A DNA stretch of 64,000 bases from Yinghuangia soli (GCF_021502675.1 NZ_JAKFHA010000001.1:863566-927565); one strand, 5' to 3'. Shown: positions 43,990-52,978, counted from the stretch's first letter. Notes: generated from the sequence alone by a model not told the origin. Numbers and translations are program-made.

Positions 43990-44874
43990 ATGACCAAGAG
44001 CGTGGTCGTGACGGGCGCGACCAGCGGGATCGGTCTCGCGACCGCCCTGGAACTGGCCCGGGCCGGACTCGACGTCATCGGCACCGCACGGACCGAGGAC
44101 AAGGCGCAGCGGCTGCGCGAGGCCGCCGAGCGCGAGGGCCTCGGGGTGCGCACCGTCCTTCTCGACGTGTGCGATGCGACCTCCACGGTCCGCGCTTTCA
44201 CCGAGATCGCCACGATGACCGGCGGCGGCCCGTGGGCCGTGGTCAACAACGCCGGATTCGCCCAGCCGGGCGCAGTGGAGGACGTCGAGGACGAGCAGGT
44301 GCGCCTGCAGCTGGAGACCAACCTGGTCGCCCCGGCGCGCATCGCCCGCCTGGTGCTGCCGCAGATGCGCCAGCGGCGCAGCGGCCGCATCGTCAACATC
44401 TCGTCGATCTCGGGCCGCGTGTCGGCGCCCTTCCTGGGCTGGTACTGCGCGAGCAAGCAGGGGCTGGCCGCGATGTCGGACGCGCTGCGCATCGAGGTCG
44501 CGCAGTTCGGCGTCAAGGTGGTGCTGATCGAGCCGGGCAGCTTCGGCACGGACATCTGGGAGCGCAGCATGAGCCGCCTCCCGCCGCGCAAGCACTCCGC
44601 GTACGTCGACTCGTACGAGCTGGCCGACGACATCCTGCGGCGCTCGGCGTCGCTGCCGTCGCCGATGCCGGTCGCGGCGGCCGTGCGGCACGCGCTGCTG
44701 ACCCCGCGGCCGCGGCCGCGCTACCTGGTGGGCAGCGACGCCAAGGCCGGTGCGGTGCTGGACGCGCTGGCGCCGCGGGCGGTGTCGGACTACGCGAAGG
44801 GCGTGGCGACCGGGCTGCGCACGCCGCCCGAGCCGGTGGTCCGGCTGCTCGCCAAGATCTCGCGGCGGCACTGA
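43990..44874 (+). CDS. short-chain dehydrogenase/reductase
   Basis: A 294-residue classical SDR. Cofactor loop TGATSGIGLATALELARAG, NNAG in VVNNAGFAQPG, catalytic Ser in NISSISGRVSAPF and YxxxK in YCASKQGLAAM. It probably oxidises or reduces a hydroxyl/keto group with NADP(H). Start ATG 43990 has GAAGAAGGA upstream. It is divergent from the thioesterase gene. Its stop codon lies in the first unit of an 11-bp tandem repeat that puts TGA into all three frames. Confidence 0.93.
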   Translation: MTKSVVVTGATSGIGLATALELARAGLDVIGTARTEDKAQRLREAAEREGLGVRTVLLDVCDATSTVRAFTEIATMTGGGPWAVVNNAGFAQPGAVEDVEDEQVRLQLETNLVAPARIARLVLPQMRQRRSGRIVNISSISGRVSAPFLGWYCASKQGLAAMSDALRIEVAQFGVKVVLIEPGSFGTDIWERSMSRLPPRKHSAYVDSYELADDILRRSASLPSPMPVAAAVRHALLTPRPRPRYLVGSDAKAGAVLDALAPRAVSDYAKGVATGLRTPPEPVVRLLAKISRRH

Positions 44875-44902
44875 CCGGATACTGACCGGATACTGACCGG
44901 GT
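44870..44902 (+). repeat. three 11-bp tandem repeats at the SDR stop codon
   Basis: ACTGACCGGAT occurs twice and then ACTGACCGGGT. The first unit contains the stop TGA of the SDR gene. Because 11 is not a multiple of 3, the three TGA triplets fall in three different frames. Confidence 0.85.
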
Positions 44903-44964
44903 CCTGCGCGGGTCGGCGGGCACCCCTGGTCGGCGCACGCGCCGCGGGATGACACGCTTGGTCC

Positions 44965-45426
44965 ATGCAGGCGTATAACGAGCGACTCGTGGTGCCGACG
45001 TCCTGGTGGGGCCTGGTGGCCGGGGGCGGGCTGGTGGGCGGGCTGATGCTGCTCCCGGTCGGCCTGGCCGCGTCCGCGGTCGGAGTCGTCGCGGCAGCGG
45101 CGCTGACCGCGTGGCTGGTGACCGCGTACGGCTCGGCCCGGGTACGGATCACCGACGGGTTCCTGGAGGCCGGCCGGGCCCGGCTGCCGCTGGACGCGCT
45201 GGGCGAGGCGACCGCGCTGGACGCCGAGGAAGCCCGGGCACTGCGCATGGAGGCGGCCGACCCGCGGGCGTTCATGCTGCTGCGCAGCTATGTGCCGACC
45301 GCGGTGCGGGTCGAGGTCGCGGACCCCGCGGACCCGACGCCGTACCTGTACCTGTCGTCGCGGAACCCGGCGCGCCTGGTCGAGGTGCTGGACGCGGTAC
45401 GCCGGCGGAACGCCGCGCAAAGCTGA
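44965..45426 (+). CDS. DUF3093 membrane protein
   Basis: A 153-residue protein of actinobacterial family DUF3093. It starts YNERLVVPTSWWGLVAGGGL, with two close hydrophobic segments (VGGLMLLPVGLA and AVGVVAAAALTAWLV), then a PH-like beta domain (ARVRITDGFLEAGRARLPLD) ending LYLSSRNPARLVEVLDAVRR. Function unknown. Start ATG 44965. A terminator hairpin follows at 45444-45462. The gene is paired, convergently, with DUF4193, an order I recall from Streptomyces. Confidence 0.93.
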   Translation: MQAYNERLVVPTSWWGLVAGGGLVGGLMLLPVGLAASAVGVVAAAALTAWLVTAYGSARVRITDGFLEAGRARLPLDALGEATALDAEEARALRMEAADPRAFMLLRSYVPTAVRVEVADPADPTPYLYLSSRNPARLVEVLDAVRRRNAAQS

Positions 45427-45443
45427 GGCGGGCCGGCTCGGGG

Positions 45444-45462
45444 CGCGCGGCGGTGCCGCGCG
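45444..45462 (+). terminator. terminator of DUF3093 gene
   Basis: CGCGCGGC-GGT-GCCGCGCG is a perfect 8-bp stem with 3-nt loop, followed by the T-rich TTCTGTCCTTGT. It lies 18 bp past the stop. Confidence 0.7.
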
Positions 45463-45641
45463 TTCTGTCCTTGTCCGCCCCGGACGGGTGCTCGTGTGCG
45501 CGGGCGCACAGGGCGCCCGCAGGTCGCGTGCGGGGGCGCATACGGGTGCGGACGCGGAAGAACGCCCGCCGGCAATACGGCGGACGTCCCGAGTCTGCGG
45601 CCCCGGAGAGCCGGTGCGCCCCCGTCACGGGGGATGCTCGT

Positions 45642-45718
45642 ATCGATCATCGGCAGGGGCGGTCCGCTCCTGCCAGGACCCGGTCGCGTGCGCAGGGTTC
45701 CGCTTGCCGATGATCGAT
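45642..45718. repeat. 14-bp inverted repeat with 49-nt loop
   Basis: ATCGATCATCGGCA and TGCCGATGATCGAT are perfect complements, 35 bp past the DUF4193 stop. The loop can form competing short stems (GGCAGG/CCTGCC; GGTCC/GGACC). It may end the DUF4193 transcript. The 326-bp gap 45427-45752 contains no gene. Confidence 0.65.
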
Positions 45719-45752
45719 CCTGAGCAGGCCTGAGGCCCGAAGGATCGGGATG

Positions 45753-46049
45753 TCAGGCGCAGTCGACGCAGATGGTCTGGCCGTCCTTCTCGGCGGCCAG
45801 CTGGCTGCGGTGGTGCACGAGGAAGCAGCGCGAGCAGGTGAACTCGTCGGCCTGCCGGGGCAGCACCCGCACGGACAGCTCTTCGTTCGAGAGGTCCGCA
45901 CCGGGCAGCTCCAAGCTCTCGGCCTGGTCGAACTCGTCGACGTCGACCGCACCGGCCGACTTGTCGACGCGCCGGGCCTTGAGCTCCTCGATGCTGTCTT
46001 CGTTGACGTCGTCGTCAGTCTTGCGTGGAGTGTCGTAATCAGTCGCCAT
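45753..46049 (-). CDS. DUF4193 protein with zinc-ribbon-like tail
   Basis: A 98-residue acidic protein of family DUF4193. It starts ATDYDTPRKTDDDVNEDSIE and ends with a four-Cys ribbon: CSRCFLVHHRSQLA, then ICVDC. A zinc-binding role is inferred from the CxxC pairs. Function unknown. Start ATG 46049. It is divergent from the gamma-carbonic anhydrase gene, 228 bp away. Confidence 0.95.
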   Translation of the reverse strand: MATDYDTPRKTDDDVNEDSIEELKARRVDKSAGAVDVDEFDQAESLELPGADLSNEELSVRVLPRQADEFTCSRCFLVHHRSQLAAEKDGQTICVDCA

Positions 46050-46277
46050 ATACCTCTCCCCCTCCGGGTGGATCTGCTTGCCGATGCGTCCGTGAACGCG
46101 TCCTTCAGCGCACGTAACGCATCAGGGGCCGGAGTTGTGCCCGACCTGAGGCGCAGATTCTGCCTCATAGCAAGGCTTGTTACTCAATCGACACCCAACC
46201 GAACCCCCGAAGAGGTGACTTGGTTGGATGGGTGGCCCACTGTAACTCTCCATGATGGCCGGTAACCAGGAGGAATC

Positions 46278-46796
46278 GTGACGGTCTACGCGCTTGGTGA
46301 ACAAGTACCCGTCGTGCACCCGGATGCCTACGTCCACCCCGACGCCGTGGTGATCGGCAGCGTGGAAATCGGCGCGGGGTCGACGGTATGGCCGTCCGCG
46401 GTACTCCGGGCCGACTACGGCCGGATTGTCGTCGGGGAGCGTACATCCATCCAGGACGGCTCGGTCCTCCATGTCAGTGCGGGTCTGGTCACACGGGTCG
46501 GCGACAGGTGCGTGATCGGGCACCTCGTGCACCTCGAAGGCTGCACGATCGAGGACGACTGCCTGGTCGGCAACGGCGCGATCGTGCTGCACGAGGCCGT
46601 GGTGCGGAGCGGCGCGCTGGTGGGTGCGGGCGCCTTCGTCGGCAACCGCGTCGAGGTGCCGCCGTACGCCACGGCCCTGGGCGTACCGGCCAAGATGCGC
46701 CTGGATAGCGTCAAGCCCGGCGCATTCGACGCCGCGGTGCGGAATTACGTGGACAACGGGCAGCGTTTCAAGCGCGAACTGCGCCGCATCGACTGA
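46278..46796 (+). CDS. gamma-carbonic anhydrase family protein
   Basis: A 172-residue left-handed beta-helix protein with hexapeptide repeats. Gamma-CA features: VWPSAVLRADYG, IQDGSVLHV with a metal His, and VIGHLVHLEGC with two more His. Members range from active zinc/iron carbonic anhydrases to acetyltransferase-like proteins, so activity is uncertain. Start is GTG 46278 with AGGAGG upstream (CCAGGAGGAATC). The preceding 228 bp to DUF4193 is a divergent promoter region. Confidence 0.93.
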   Translation: MTVYALGEQVPVVHPDAYVHPDAVVIGSVEIGAGSTVWPSAVLRADYGRIVVGERTSIQDGSVLHVSAGLVTRVGDRCVIGHLVHLEGCTIEDDCLVGNGAIVLHEAVVRSGALVGAGAFVGNRVEVPPYATALGVPAKMRLDSVKPGAFDAAVRNYVDNGQRFKRELRRID

Positions 46797-46848
46797 GCGC
46801 GCCCGGCTGCAGACTCACGGCCTCACGGGGCCCCGGACAGGGAGAAGA

Positions 46849-47820
46849 GTGCTCGACCTCATAGGACTCGGGAAGCGGTTCGGAGACAAGACGGTCCTGC
46901 AGGACCTGTCGTTCTCCGTCGGCCCCGGGCAGATGTTCGGCTTCGTCGGCACCAACGGGGCCGGCAAGACCACCACGATGCGGATCGCCATGGGCGTCCT
47001 GGCCGGCGACCGCGGCGAGGTGCGGTGGCAGGGCCGCGCGGCCGACGCGGGGACGCGGCGGCGCTGGGGCTACATGCCCGAGGAGCGCGGCCTCTACGCG
47101 AAGATGCGGATCCTCGACCAGCTGGTGTACTTCGCCGAGCTGCACGGCATGTCCCGGCCGGACGCCCGGCGCTCCGCCGAGGAGTGGCTGCGCACCCTGG
47201 GCGTCTCCGGGGCGCCCGGCGACCGCCTGGAGACCCTGTCGCTGGGCAACCAGCAGCGCGTGCAGCTGGCCGCGGCGCTGGTCCACGAGCCGGAGCTGCT
47301 GATCCTGGACGAGCCGTTCTCGGGCCTCGACCCGGTCGGCGTGGACGTGATGGCCCAGGCGCTGCGCAGCCGGGTCGAGCGCGGCGTCTCGGTGGTCTTC
47401 TCCAGCCACCAGCTGGAGCTGGTCGAGCAGCTGTGCGACGCGGTCGGGATCATCAAGGACGGCCGCATGCACGCCGTGGGCACCGTGCAGGAGCTCCGCG
47501 GCGGCGACCGGGCGGTCCGCTACCGCGTGCAGGTCGACGCACCGGGCCCGTGGGCGCACGCCGTGCCGGGCGTCACGGTGCTCGCCGACGGCGCCGACGG
47601 CGTCCTGGTCGAGCTCGCCCCGGGCACCGGCGAGCAGGGCCTCCTGGACGCCGCCCGGGCGGCCGGGCGGGTCCGCGCCTTCGCCCCGGTGGACCCCTCG
47701 CTGGCGGAACTGTTCCGCGAAGTGGTCAACGGCACCGCGCACGCCCCCTCAGAAGCCCCCTCAGGGCCCTCAGAAGCCCCCTCATGGCCCGCCGAAGGCC
47801 GCGAGGAGGCCCGCGCATGA
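46849..47820 (+). CDS. ABC transporter ATP-binding protein (NatA-like)
   Basis: A 323-residue ABC ATPase. Walker A GTNGAGKTTTM, signature LSLGNQQRVQL, Walker B LLILDEPFSGLDPVG and switch His in FSSHQLELVEQL. With the next permease it resembles NatAB, a sodium or peptide exporter. Start GTG 46849 with AGGGAGAAGA. The last 25 residues come from an internal DNA duplication (CCCTCAGAAGCCCCCTCA twice, coding PSEAPS repeats). It overlaps the permease by 4 bp (ATGA). Confidence 0.92.
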   Translation: MLDLIGLGKRFGDKTVLQDLSFSVGPGQMFGFVGTNGAGKTTTMRIAMGVLAGDRGEVRWQGRAADAGTRRRWGYMPEERGLYAKMRILDQLVYFAELHGMSRPDARRSAEEWLRTLGVSGAPGDRLETLSLGNQQRVQLAAALVHEPELLILDEPFSGLDPVGVDVMAQALRSRVERGVSVVFSSHQLELVEQLCDAVGIIKDGRMHAVGTVQELRGGDRAVRYRVQVDAPGPWAHAVPGVTVLADGADGVLVELAPGTGEQGLLDAARAAGRVRAFAPVDPSLAELFREVVNGTAHAPSEAPSGPSEAPSWPAEGREEARA

Positions 47821-49016
47821 CGTCCCCGACTGCAGATCCCACGTCGCGCTTCTGGGCGTCTGTGCGGCTCGTGGCGCGCCGCGAGTTCACCGAGCGGATC
47901 CGGGACCGCGGATTCCTCATCCAGGTCGGCGTCATGCTGGCCGTGCTGCTGGCCGCGGTGGCCATCCCGGCCGCCATCGGCAGCGGGTCGGACAAGTACG
48001 ACGTGGCCTTCGGCGGACCGCAGCAGGCCCGCGTCGGCCAGGTCGCGGCCGCCCAGGCCCAGCTGCTCGACACCGACGTGACGGTCAAGACGTACCCGGA
48101 CGACGCAGCCGCGCTCAAGGCCGTCGAGGACGGCGACCTGGACGCCTACGTGGCCGGCGGGCGCATCGTCGTGCACCGCGACCTCGACCAGAACCTCGCG
48201 GCCGTGCTGCAGAGCGCGTACGCCACCGTCGAGCGGGACAACAGGCTCACCGCAGCCGGCATCGACGCGGCCGCGGTCGACCAGGCGCTGCAGGTGCAGC
48301 CGCTGGCCAAGCAGACCCTGGACCCGGACGCCGACGAGCGCGACAAGCGCAAGGGCATCGCGTTCCTGGGCGTGCTGATGCTCTACGGCATGCTCATGCT
48401 CTTCTCGGTGTGGGTGGCCAACGGCGTGGTCGAGGAGAAGTCCAGCCGGATCGTGGAGATCCTGCTGGCCGCGGTCCCGGCCCGCGCGCTGCTGACCGGC
48501 AAGGTGATCGGCATCGGCCTGCTCGGCCTGCTGCAGATGGCGCTGACCGCGGCCGTCGGCCTGGCCGCCGCGTCCGGCCTCGGCACCATCGAGCTGACCG
48601 GCTCGATGGTCTACCCGGCCGCGCTCGTGGTGGCCTGGTTCGTGCTCGGCTACGCGATCTACGCGTGCATGTTCGCCGCGGCCGCCGCGCGCGTCTCGCG
48701 CATGGAGGACCTGCAGAACGTCATCACGCCGATGACCTCGCTGCTGATCGCGTCGTTCTTCGTGGCGATCTTCGCGGGCCAGTCAGGCGGCACGTTCGCG
48801 CAGATCCTGGCCTATGTGCCGCCGTTCTCCGCGATGCTGCAGCCGGTGATGACGGCGAGCGGCGACCTCGCGGTGTGGCAGAACCTCCTCGCGGCCGGCA
48901 TCTCGGTCGTGGCCCTGGTCGGCCTCATGATCGCGGCGGCCCGGGTCTACGAGGGCGCCGTGCTGCGCACCGGCGGGAAGGTCCCCGTCAAGGACGCCTG
49001 GGGCAAGGGCTCCTGA
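47817..49016 (+). CDS. ABC-2 permease (NatB-like)
   Basis: A 399-residue membrane subunit. One N-terminal membrane segment (LIQVGVMLAVLLAAVAIPAA) is followed by an extracytoplasmic domain of about 130 residues, then five to six segments from residue 180 (FLGVLMLYGMLMLFSVWVAN, then VVEEKSSRIVEILLAAVPA). This layout matches NatB / ABC-2_4 permeases. Start overlaps the ATPase stop (ATGA). A 21-bp stem terminator follows. Confidence 0.92.
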   Translation: MTSPTADPTSRFWASVRLVARREFTERIRDRGFLIQVGVMLAVLLAAVAIPAAIGSGSDKYDVAFGGPQQARVGQVAAAQAQLLDTDVTVKTYPDDAAALKAVEDGDLDAYVAGGRIVVHRDLDQNLAAVLQSAYATVERDNRLTAAGIDAAAVDQALQVQPLAKQTLDPDADERDKRKGIAFLGVLMLYGMLMLFSVWVANGVVEEKSSRIVEILLAAVPARALLTGKVIGIGLLGLLQMALTAAVGLAAASGLGTIELTGSMVYPAALVVAWFVLGYAIYACMFAAAAARVSRMEDLQNVITPMTSLLIASFFVAIFAGQSGGTFAQILAYVPPFSAMLQPVMTASGDLAVWQNLLAAGISVVALVGLMIAAARVYEGAVLRTGGKVPVKDAWGKGS

Positions 49017-49031
49017 CGCGCTGACGCCGCA

Positions 49032-49078
49032 CACGCCGAGGCCCGGCACCCCAGACGGGGGTGCCGGGCCTCGGCGTG
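49032..49078. terminator. bidirectional terminator, 21-bp stem
   Basis: Perfect 21-bp arms (left starts CACGCCGAGGCCCGGCACCC) with loop AGACG, between the convergent NatB-like and desaturase genes. Confidence 0.95.
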
Positions 49079-49168
49079 CTGCTCGAGTACTGCTTGCGTG
49101 ATGCCTGTGTGCCTGCCCTGCGCGTCCGTACGCCGTCGCCGCGTGCGGCCGCGCCTTCCCGGGAAGGG

Positions 49169-50119
49169 TCAGGCGCCGCGGGCCGCCGCGCGGGCCTTGC
49201 GGGCCGCCAGGCGCTCGTCGAAGTCCGCGGCCTTGCTCTCCAGGACGGCCAGGAACGCGGCCAGCTCCTCGCGGGCCTGCTCGCCCTCGGCACCGAGGTC
49301 GCAGCGCTCCATGATCTTGAGGTTGCGCAGCACCGGCTGCAGCACGTCGTCGAGGTGGATGCGCAGGTTGTAGACGCCGCCCACGGCCATCTTGAGCGAC
49401 GCGCGCTCGAAGCCGGAGATGCCGTGCCCGGGCATCCGGAAGCCGGTGATCATGTCGCTGACGGCCCGCATGGCGGCGTCCGGGGACAGCTCGAACGCGG
49501 ACTTGAGCAGGTTCCGGTAGAAGACCATGTGCAGGTTCTCGTCGGTCGCAATGCGCGCGAGCATCTGCTCGGCCAGCGGGTCGCCGCACTCCCGGCCGGA
49601 GTTGCGGTGCGAGACGCGCGTCGCCAGCTCCTGGAAGGTCACGTACGCGACGACGTGCAGCGGGTGGTCCATGTGGTCGCCGTGGTAGCCCGCCTCCATG
49701 TGCTCCATGCGGGAGCGCTCGAGGGCGACCGGGTCGACCGCGCGCGTGGCCATCAGGTAGTCGCGGATCGCGATGCCGTGCCGGCCCTCTTCGGCGGTCC
49801 AGCGGTGCACCCAGGTGCCCCACGCGCCGTCCCGGCCGAACATGTTGGCGATCTCGAAGTGGTAGCTCGGCAGGTTGTCCTCGGTGAGGAGGTTCAGCGT
49901 GAGCGAGATGCGGCCGACCTCGGTCAGCTCGGACTGCTCGGGACGCCAGGCCTCGCCGCCCAGGACGCCGTCGAAGTCGCGGCCGCGGCTGTACGGCACG
50001 TACTCGTGCGGGAACCACTCCTTGGCGATGGCCAGGTGCCGGTCGAGTTCGACCGCGACGACCTGCTCCAGTTCGCGCAGCAGGTCGATTCCGGTCGGGG
50101 CGGGGGCGATCAGGGTCAC
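49169..50119 (-). CDS. acyl-ACP desaturase
   Basis: A 316-residue ferritin-like di-iron desaturase that introduces a cis double bond into acyl-ACP. Iron ligands are in WTAEEGRHG and IATDENLHMVFY (two ExxH-type motifs), with AKEWFPHEYVPYSRGRDF near the N-terminus. Start GTG 50119 has TTGGAG six bases upstream; ATG 50161 is an alternative without a ribosome site. Nested palindromes at 50243-50273 upstream suggest a fatty-acid-responsive repressor. Electron donors are not encoded nearby. Basic tail (RKARAAARGA). Confidence 0.93.
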   Translation of the reverse strand: MTLIAPAPTGIDLLRELEQVVAVELDRHLAIAKEWFPHEYVPYSRGRDFDGVLGGEAWRPEQSELTEVGRISLTLNLLTEDNLPSYHFEIANMFGRDGAWGTWVHRWTAEEGRHGIAIRDYLMATRAVDPVALERSRMEHMEAGYHGDHMDHPLHVVAYVTFQELATRVSHRNSGRECGDPLAEQMLARIATDENLHMVFYRNLLKSAFELSPDAAMRAVSDMITGFRMPGHGISGFERASLKMAVGGVYNLRIHLDDVLQPVLRNLKIMERCDLGAEGEQAREELAAFLAVLESKAADFDERLAARKARAAARGA

Positions 50120-50242
50120 GGCGGACTCCAAGGCGTGGGTGCGGCGGGCAGAACGCAGCATGTGGACGCAGCGGCTTTCGACAACACGGGCACAGGGCTG
50201 CGTCGGCCGCGGCCTGTCCGGCTCAGGCGCACAACGCGTTCC

Positions 50243-50273
50243 TACGATGTCGTAACTTACGACACCGTAAGTT
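50243..50273. promoter_or_regulatory. nested palindromes upstream of the desaturase gene
   Basis: Three overlapping dyads share half-sites: TACGATGTCGTA (50243-50254), GTCGTAACTTACGAC (50249-50263) and AACTTACGACACCGTAAGTT (50254-50273). More TACGTCG copies occur at 50308-50323. The rest of the 363-bp gap to 50482 has no gene. Probably repressor sites. Confidence 0.7.
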
Positions 50274-50482
50274 GTCGGGTGCCCTGCGGGCAACATGGCC
50301 GGTCAGGTACGTCGTAGTACGTCGCAGGAGTCACTGCGCACCGCGATACGGGCGTCACTGCGGGCGTCCGCAGAGGTGTCCGCAGGCGTCCGCGGACGCC
50401 GCGGCGCGCGGCATCGCCCGGCCGCGCACCCCGGCGCGGCCGGCCTTCCGGCCGGCGTTTCCGACCTGCGTTCCCGGCCTGC

Positions 50483-51955
50483 TCAGGGCAGGCCGATGCG
50501 GACGATCAGACCGCCCTCGGTACGCGGTTCCGCCTCGATCCAGCCGCCGTGCGCCCGGACCACCGAGCGCACGATGGACAGGCCGAGGCCCACGCCCTTG
50601 TCGCTCGCGGTGCGGTCGCCGCGCATCCGCCGGAACGGCTCGAACAGCGACTCGACGCCGTCCGGCGGGACCACCGGCCCGCTGTTGGCCACGGTCAGCA
50701 GCGCGGTGCCGCCGACCGTCGAGGTGGACATCTCCACCCAGCCGTCCGGCACGTTGTAGCGCACCGCGTTCTGGGCGAGGTTCAGCGCGACGCGTTCGAG
50801 CAGCACGAGGTTCCCGGAGACCTCCGCCTCGCGGAAGTCCCCGCGCAGCTCCACCCCGCGGTCGGCGGCCTCGCCGGCCAGCTGCTCCAGCGTGCGGGTG
50901 GCCACTTCGGCCAGGTCGACCGGTTTGCGGTCGGTCAGCTCGTTCTCGCTGCGGGCGAGCAGCAGCAGGCCTTCGATCAGGCGTTCGCTGCGCTCGTTGG
51001 TGGCCAGCAGCTTGCCGCCCAGTTCCCGCAGATCGGGCGAGACCTCGGGATCCCCGAGCGACACTTCGAGCAGCGTGCGGTTGATGGCCAGCGGCGTGCG
51101 CAGCTCGTGCGAGGCGTTGGCGACGAACTTGCGCTGCGAGTCGAACGACCGGTCGAGGCGCTCCAGCATGTCGTCGAACGTGTCGGCGAGTTCCTTGAGT
51201 TCGTCGTCCGGACCGTCCAGGTCGATACGCCGGTGCAGCCCCGAGCCGCCGGTGCCCGCCACCGCGCGCGCGGCTGCGGTGATGCGGCCCAGCGGGCTCA
51301 GCACGCGGCCCGCCATCAGGTAGCCGAAGCCGAACGCGATCACCGAGAGCAGCACGAGCGCCAGCAGCGACTGCTGCAGAAGCGCGTGCAGGACGACGTC
51401 GCGCTGGTCGCTCTGCTGGACCTCCAGGACGCGGTTGAACTCCTCCGGGGAGATCTGCCGGCCGAACCGGTCGTAGATCGACACGTTCTCGAAGCGGATC
51501 TCCGGCAGCTTCTGGTCCGCCAGGTTCCGCCCGACCAGCAGGTAGACGCTGCCGAGCAGCAGCACGCCGGCGATCAGGAACATGCCGCCGTACAGCGCGG
51601 TCAGCCGCATCCGGATGGACGGCCGCATCCAGTCGGGCGCCCCGCTCAGCCGCGAGGTGTACGCCGGGCCCGGATCGGTGCCCAGGATCAGCCGGCGCGT
51701 GCCCGGCGCCTTGCTGGGCTTGGGCGGCGCGCCCGGCTTCGGCGGCACCCCGGACTGACCCGGCTGCTGCCCGGACGCGCCCGGCGAGGCCTGTGCCGTC
51801 TGCGCGGCCTGCGGCGACTGCTGCGCCGGCCGGGCCGGGCCGGCCGGACCGGCCGCTTCGGAGGGCTGCGGTTTCGGGGGCCCGAAGGGCCGCGGAGGGT
51901 GCTGCGGGCGGCGCGGAGCCGCCCCCGACGACGAGGGGCCTGCCTGCTCGTTCAT
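50483..51955 (-). CDS. sensor histidine kinase
   Basis: A 490-residue membrane kinase. The first 85 residues are Pro/Gln/Ala-rich and disordered. Membrane segments lie at about 120-140 (LYGGMFLIAGVLLLGSVYLL) and 190-210, with a short outer loop. HAMP follows (AGRVLSPLGRITAAARAVA), then the H-box FVANASHELRTPLA, N-box LAQNAVRYN and DKGVGLGLSIVRSVVRAHGG. The small sensor loop gives no ligand. Paired with the response regulator 64 bp upstream in the same operon. Confidence 0.93.
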   Translation of the reverse strand: MNEQAGPSSSGAAPRRPQHPPRPFGPPKPQPSEAAGPAGPARPAQQSPQAAQTAQASPGASGQQPGQSGVPPKPGAPPKPSKAPGTRRLILGTDPGPAYTSRLSGAPDWMRPSIRMRLTALYGGMFLIAGVLLLGSVYLLVGRNLADQKLPEIRFENVSIYDRFGRQISPEEFNRVLEVQQSDQRDVVLHALLQQSLLALVLLSVIAFGFGYLMAGRVLSPLGRITAAARAVAGTGGSGLHRRIDLDGPDDELKELADTFDDMLERLDRSFDSQRKFVANASHELRTPLAINRTLLEVSLGDPEVSPDLRELGGKLLATNERSERLIEGLLLLARSENELTDRKPVDLAEVATRTLEQLAGEAADRGVELRGDFREAEVSGNLVLLERVALNLAQNAVRYNVPDGWVEMSTSTVGGTALLTVANSGPVVPPDGVESLFEPFRRMRGDRTASDKGVGLGLSIVRSVVRAHGGWIEAEPRTEGGLIVRIGLP

Positions 51956-52019
51956 GCTCGTGCCTCGCTCCGTCCGGCCGCCGCTCCGGTACGAGTCCTC
52001 TTTCCGGTCCTGCCGCAGG

Positions 52020-52685
52020 TCACGCCGACTCGCCGATGCGGTACCCGGCTCCCGGCACTGTCATGATCACGGCGGGCTCGCCGAGCTTGCGCCGCAGGGT
52101 CATGACGGTCACCCGGACCACGTTCGTGAACGGGTCGGTGTTCTCGTCCCAGGCCTTTTCGAGCATCTGCTCGGCGGACACCACCGAACCCTCGGCGCGC
52201 ATCAGCACCTCGAGCACCGCGAATTCCTTGGGCGACAGATGCACCGCGGAACCGTCCCGCACGACCTCGCGGCGGTTCGGGTCCAGGCGGATGCCCGCCC
52301 GCTCCAGGACGGGCGGCAGCGGGGTGACCGCACGGCGGCCCAACGCCCGTACCCGGGCCGTGAGTTCACTGAAGGCAAACGGCTTGGGCAGGTAGTCGTC
52401 GGCACCCAGCTCCAGGCCCTCGACGCGGTCGCTGACATCGCCCGCCGCGGTGAGCATCAGGATGCGCGTGGGCAGCCCGGTGTCGATCACCGCCCGGGCC
52501 ACGTCGTCGCCGTGCACGAGAGGCAGGTCGCGGTCCAGGACCACGACGTCGTAGTCGTTGACGGCCACGCGCTCCAGAGCGGCCTCGCCGTCGTACACGA
52601 CGTCGACCGCCATAGCCTCGCGCCGCAGGCCGGTCGCCACGGCGTCGGCCAGAAGCTGCTCGTCCTCGACGACGAGAACCCGCAC
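52020..52685 (-). CDS. OmpR-family response regulator
   Basis: A 221-residue response regulator. Receiver: VLVVEDEQLLADAVATGLRR, phospho-Asp in VVVLDRDLPLVHG, Lys in YLPKPF. Output: winged helix with LSPKEFAVLEVLMRAEGSVV and VRVTVMTLRRKLGEP. Start GTG 52685 is supported by GGAAGGA nine bases upstream. It is transcribed with the kinase gene. The promoter region 52686-52978 is shared divergently with the 58-aa gene. Confidence 0.94.
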   Translation of the reverse strand: MRVLVVEDEQLLADAVATGLRREAMAVDVVYDGEAALERVAVNDYDVVVLDRDLPLVHGDDVARAVIDTGLPTRILMLTAAGDVSDRVEGLELGADDYLPKPFAFSELTARVRALGRRAVTPLPPVLERAGIRLDPNRREVVRDGSAVHLSPKEFAVLEVLMRAEGSVVSAEQMLEKAWDENTDPFTNVVRVTVMTLRRKLGEPAVIMTVPGAGYRIGESA

Positions 52686-52978
52686 GCTGGGTGTCCTTCC
52701 ACTGGTTTTGGACCGTCGGCCGCCGTCCGCGGCCCGACTATGCGCCCGGCCTCGAGGGACGGCGCCGACGGTGACTCCATCTTGCCCCGCGCCCTGGTAA
52801 AGCAGCGGTAAGCGGCGCGCCCGCCCCGTATGCGCCGTACCGCGGCAAGCATCCCAAACCATCCGGAACGCGATGCGACGAGCGTCACACGGCCCGCGGG
52901 CGTCGCGGTTTTCGCGGCGCGGGGGCAGGGGTAGGACAACCGAAACCGGCGACCATTCGAGTCACTTGGGGCCCCCAC

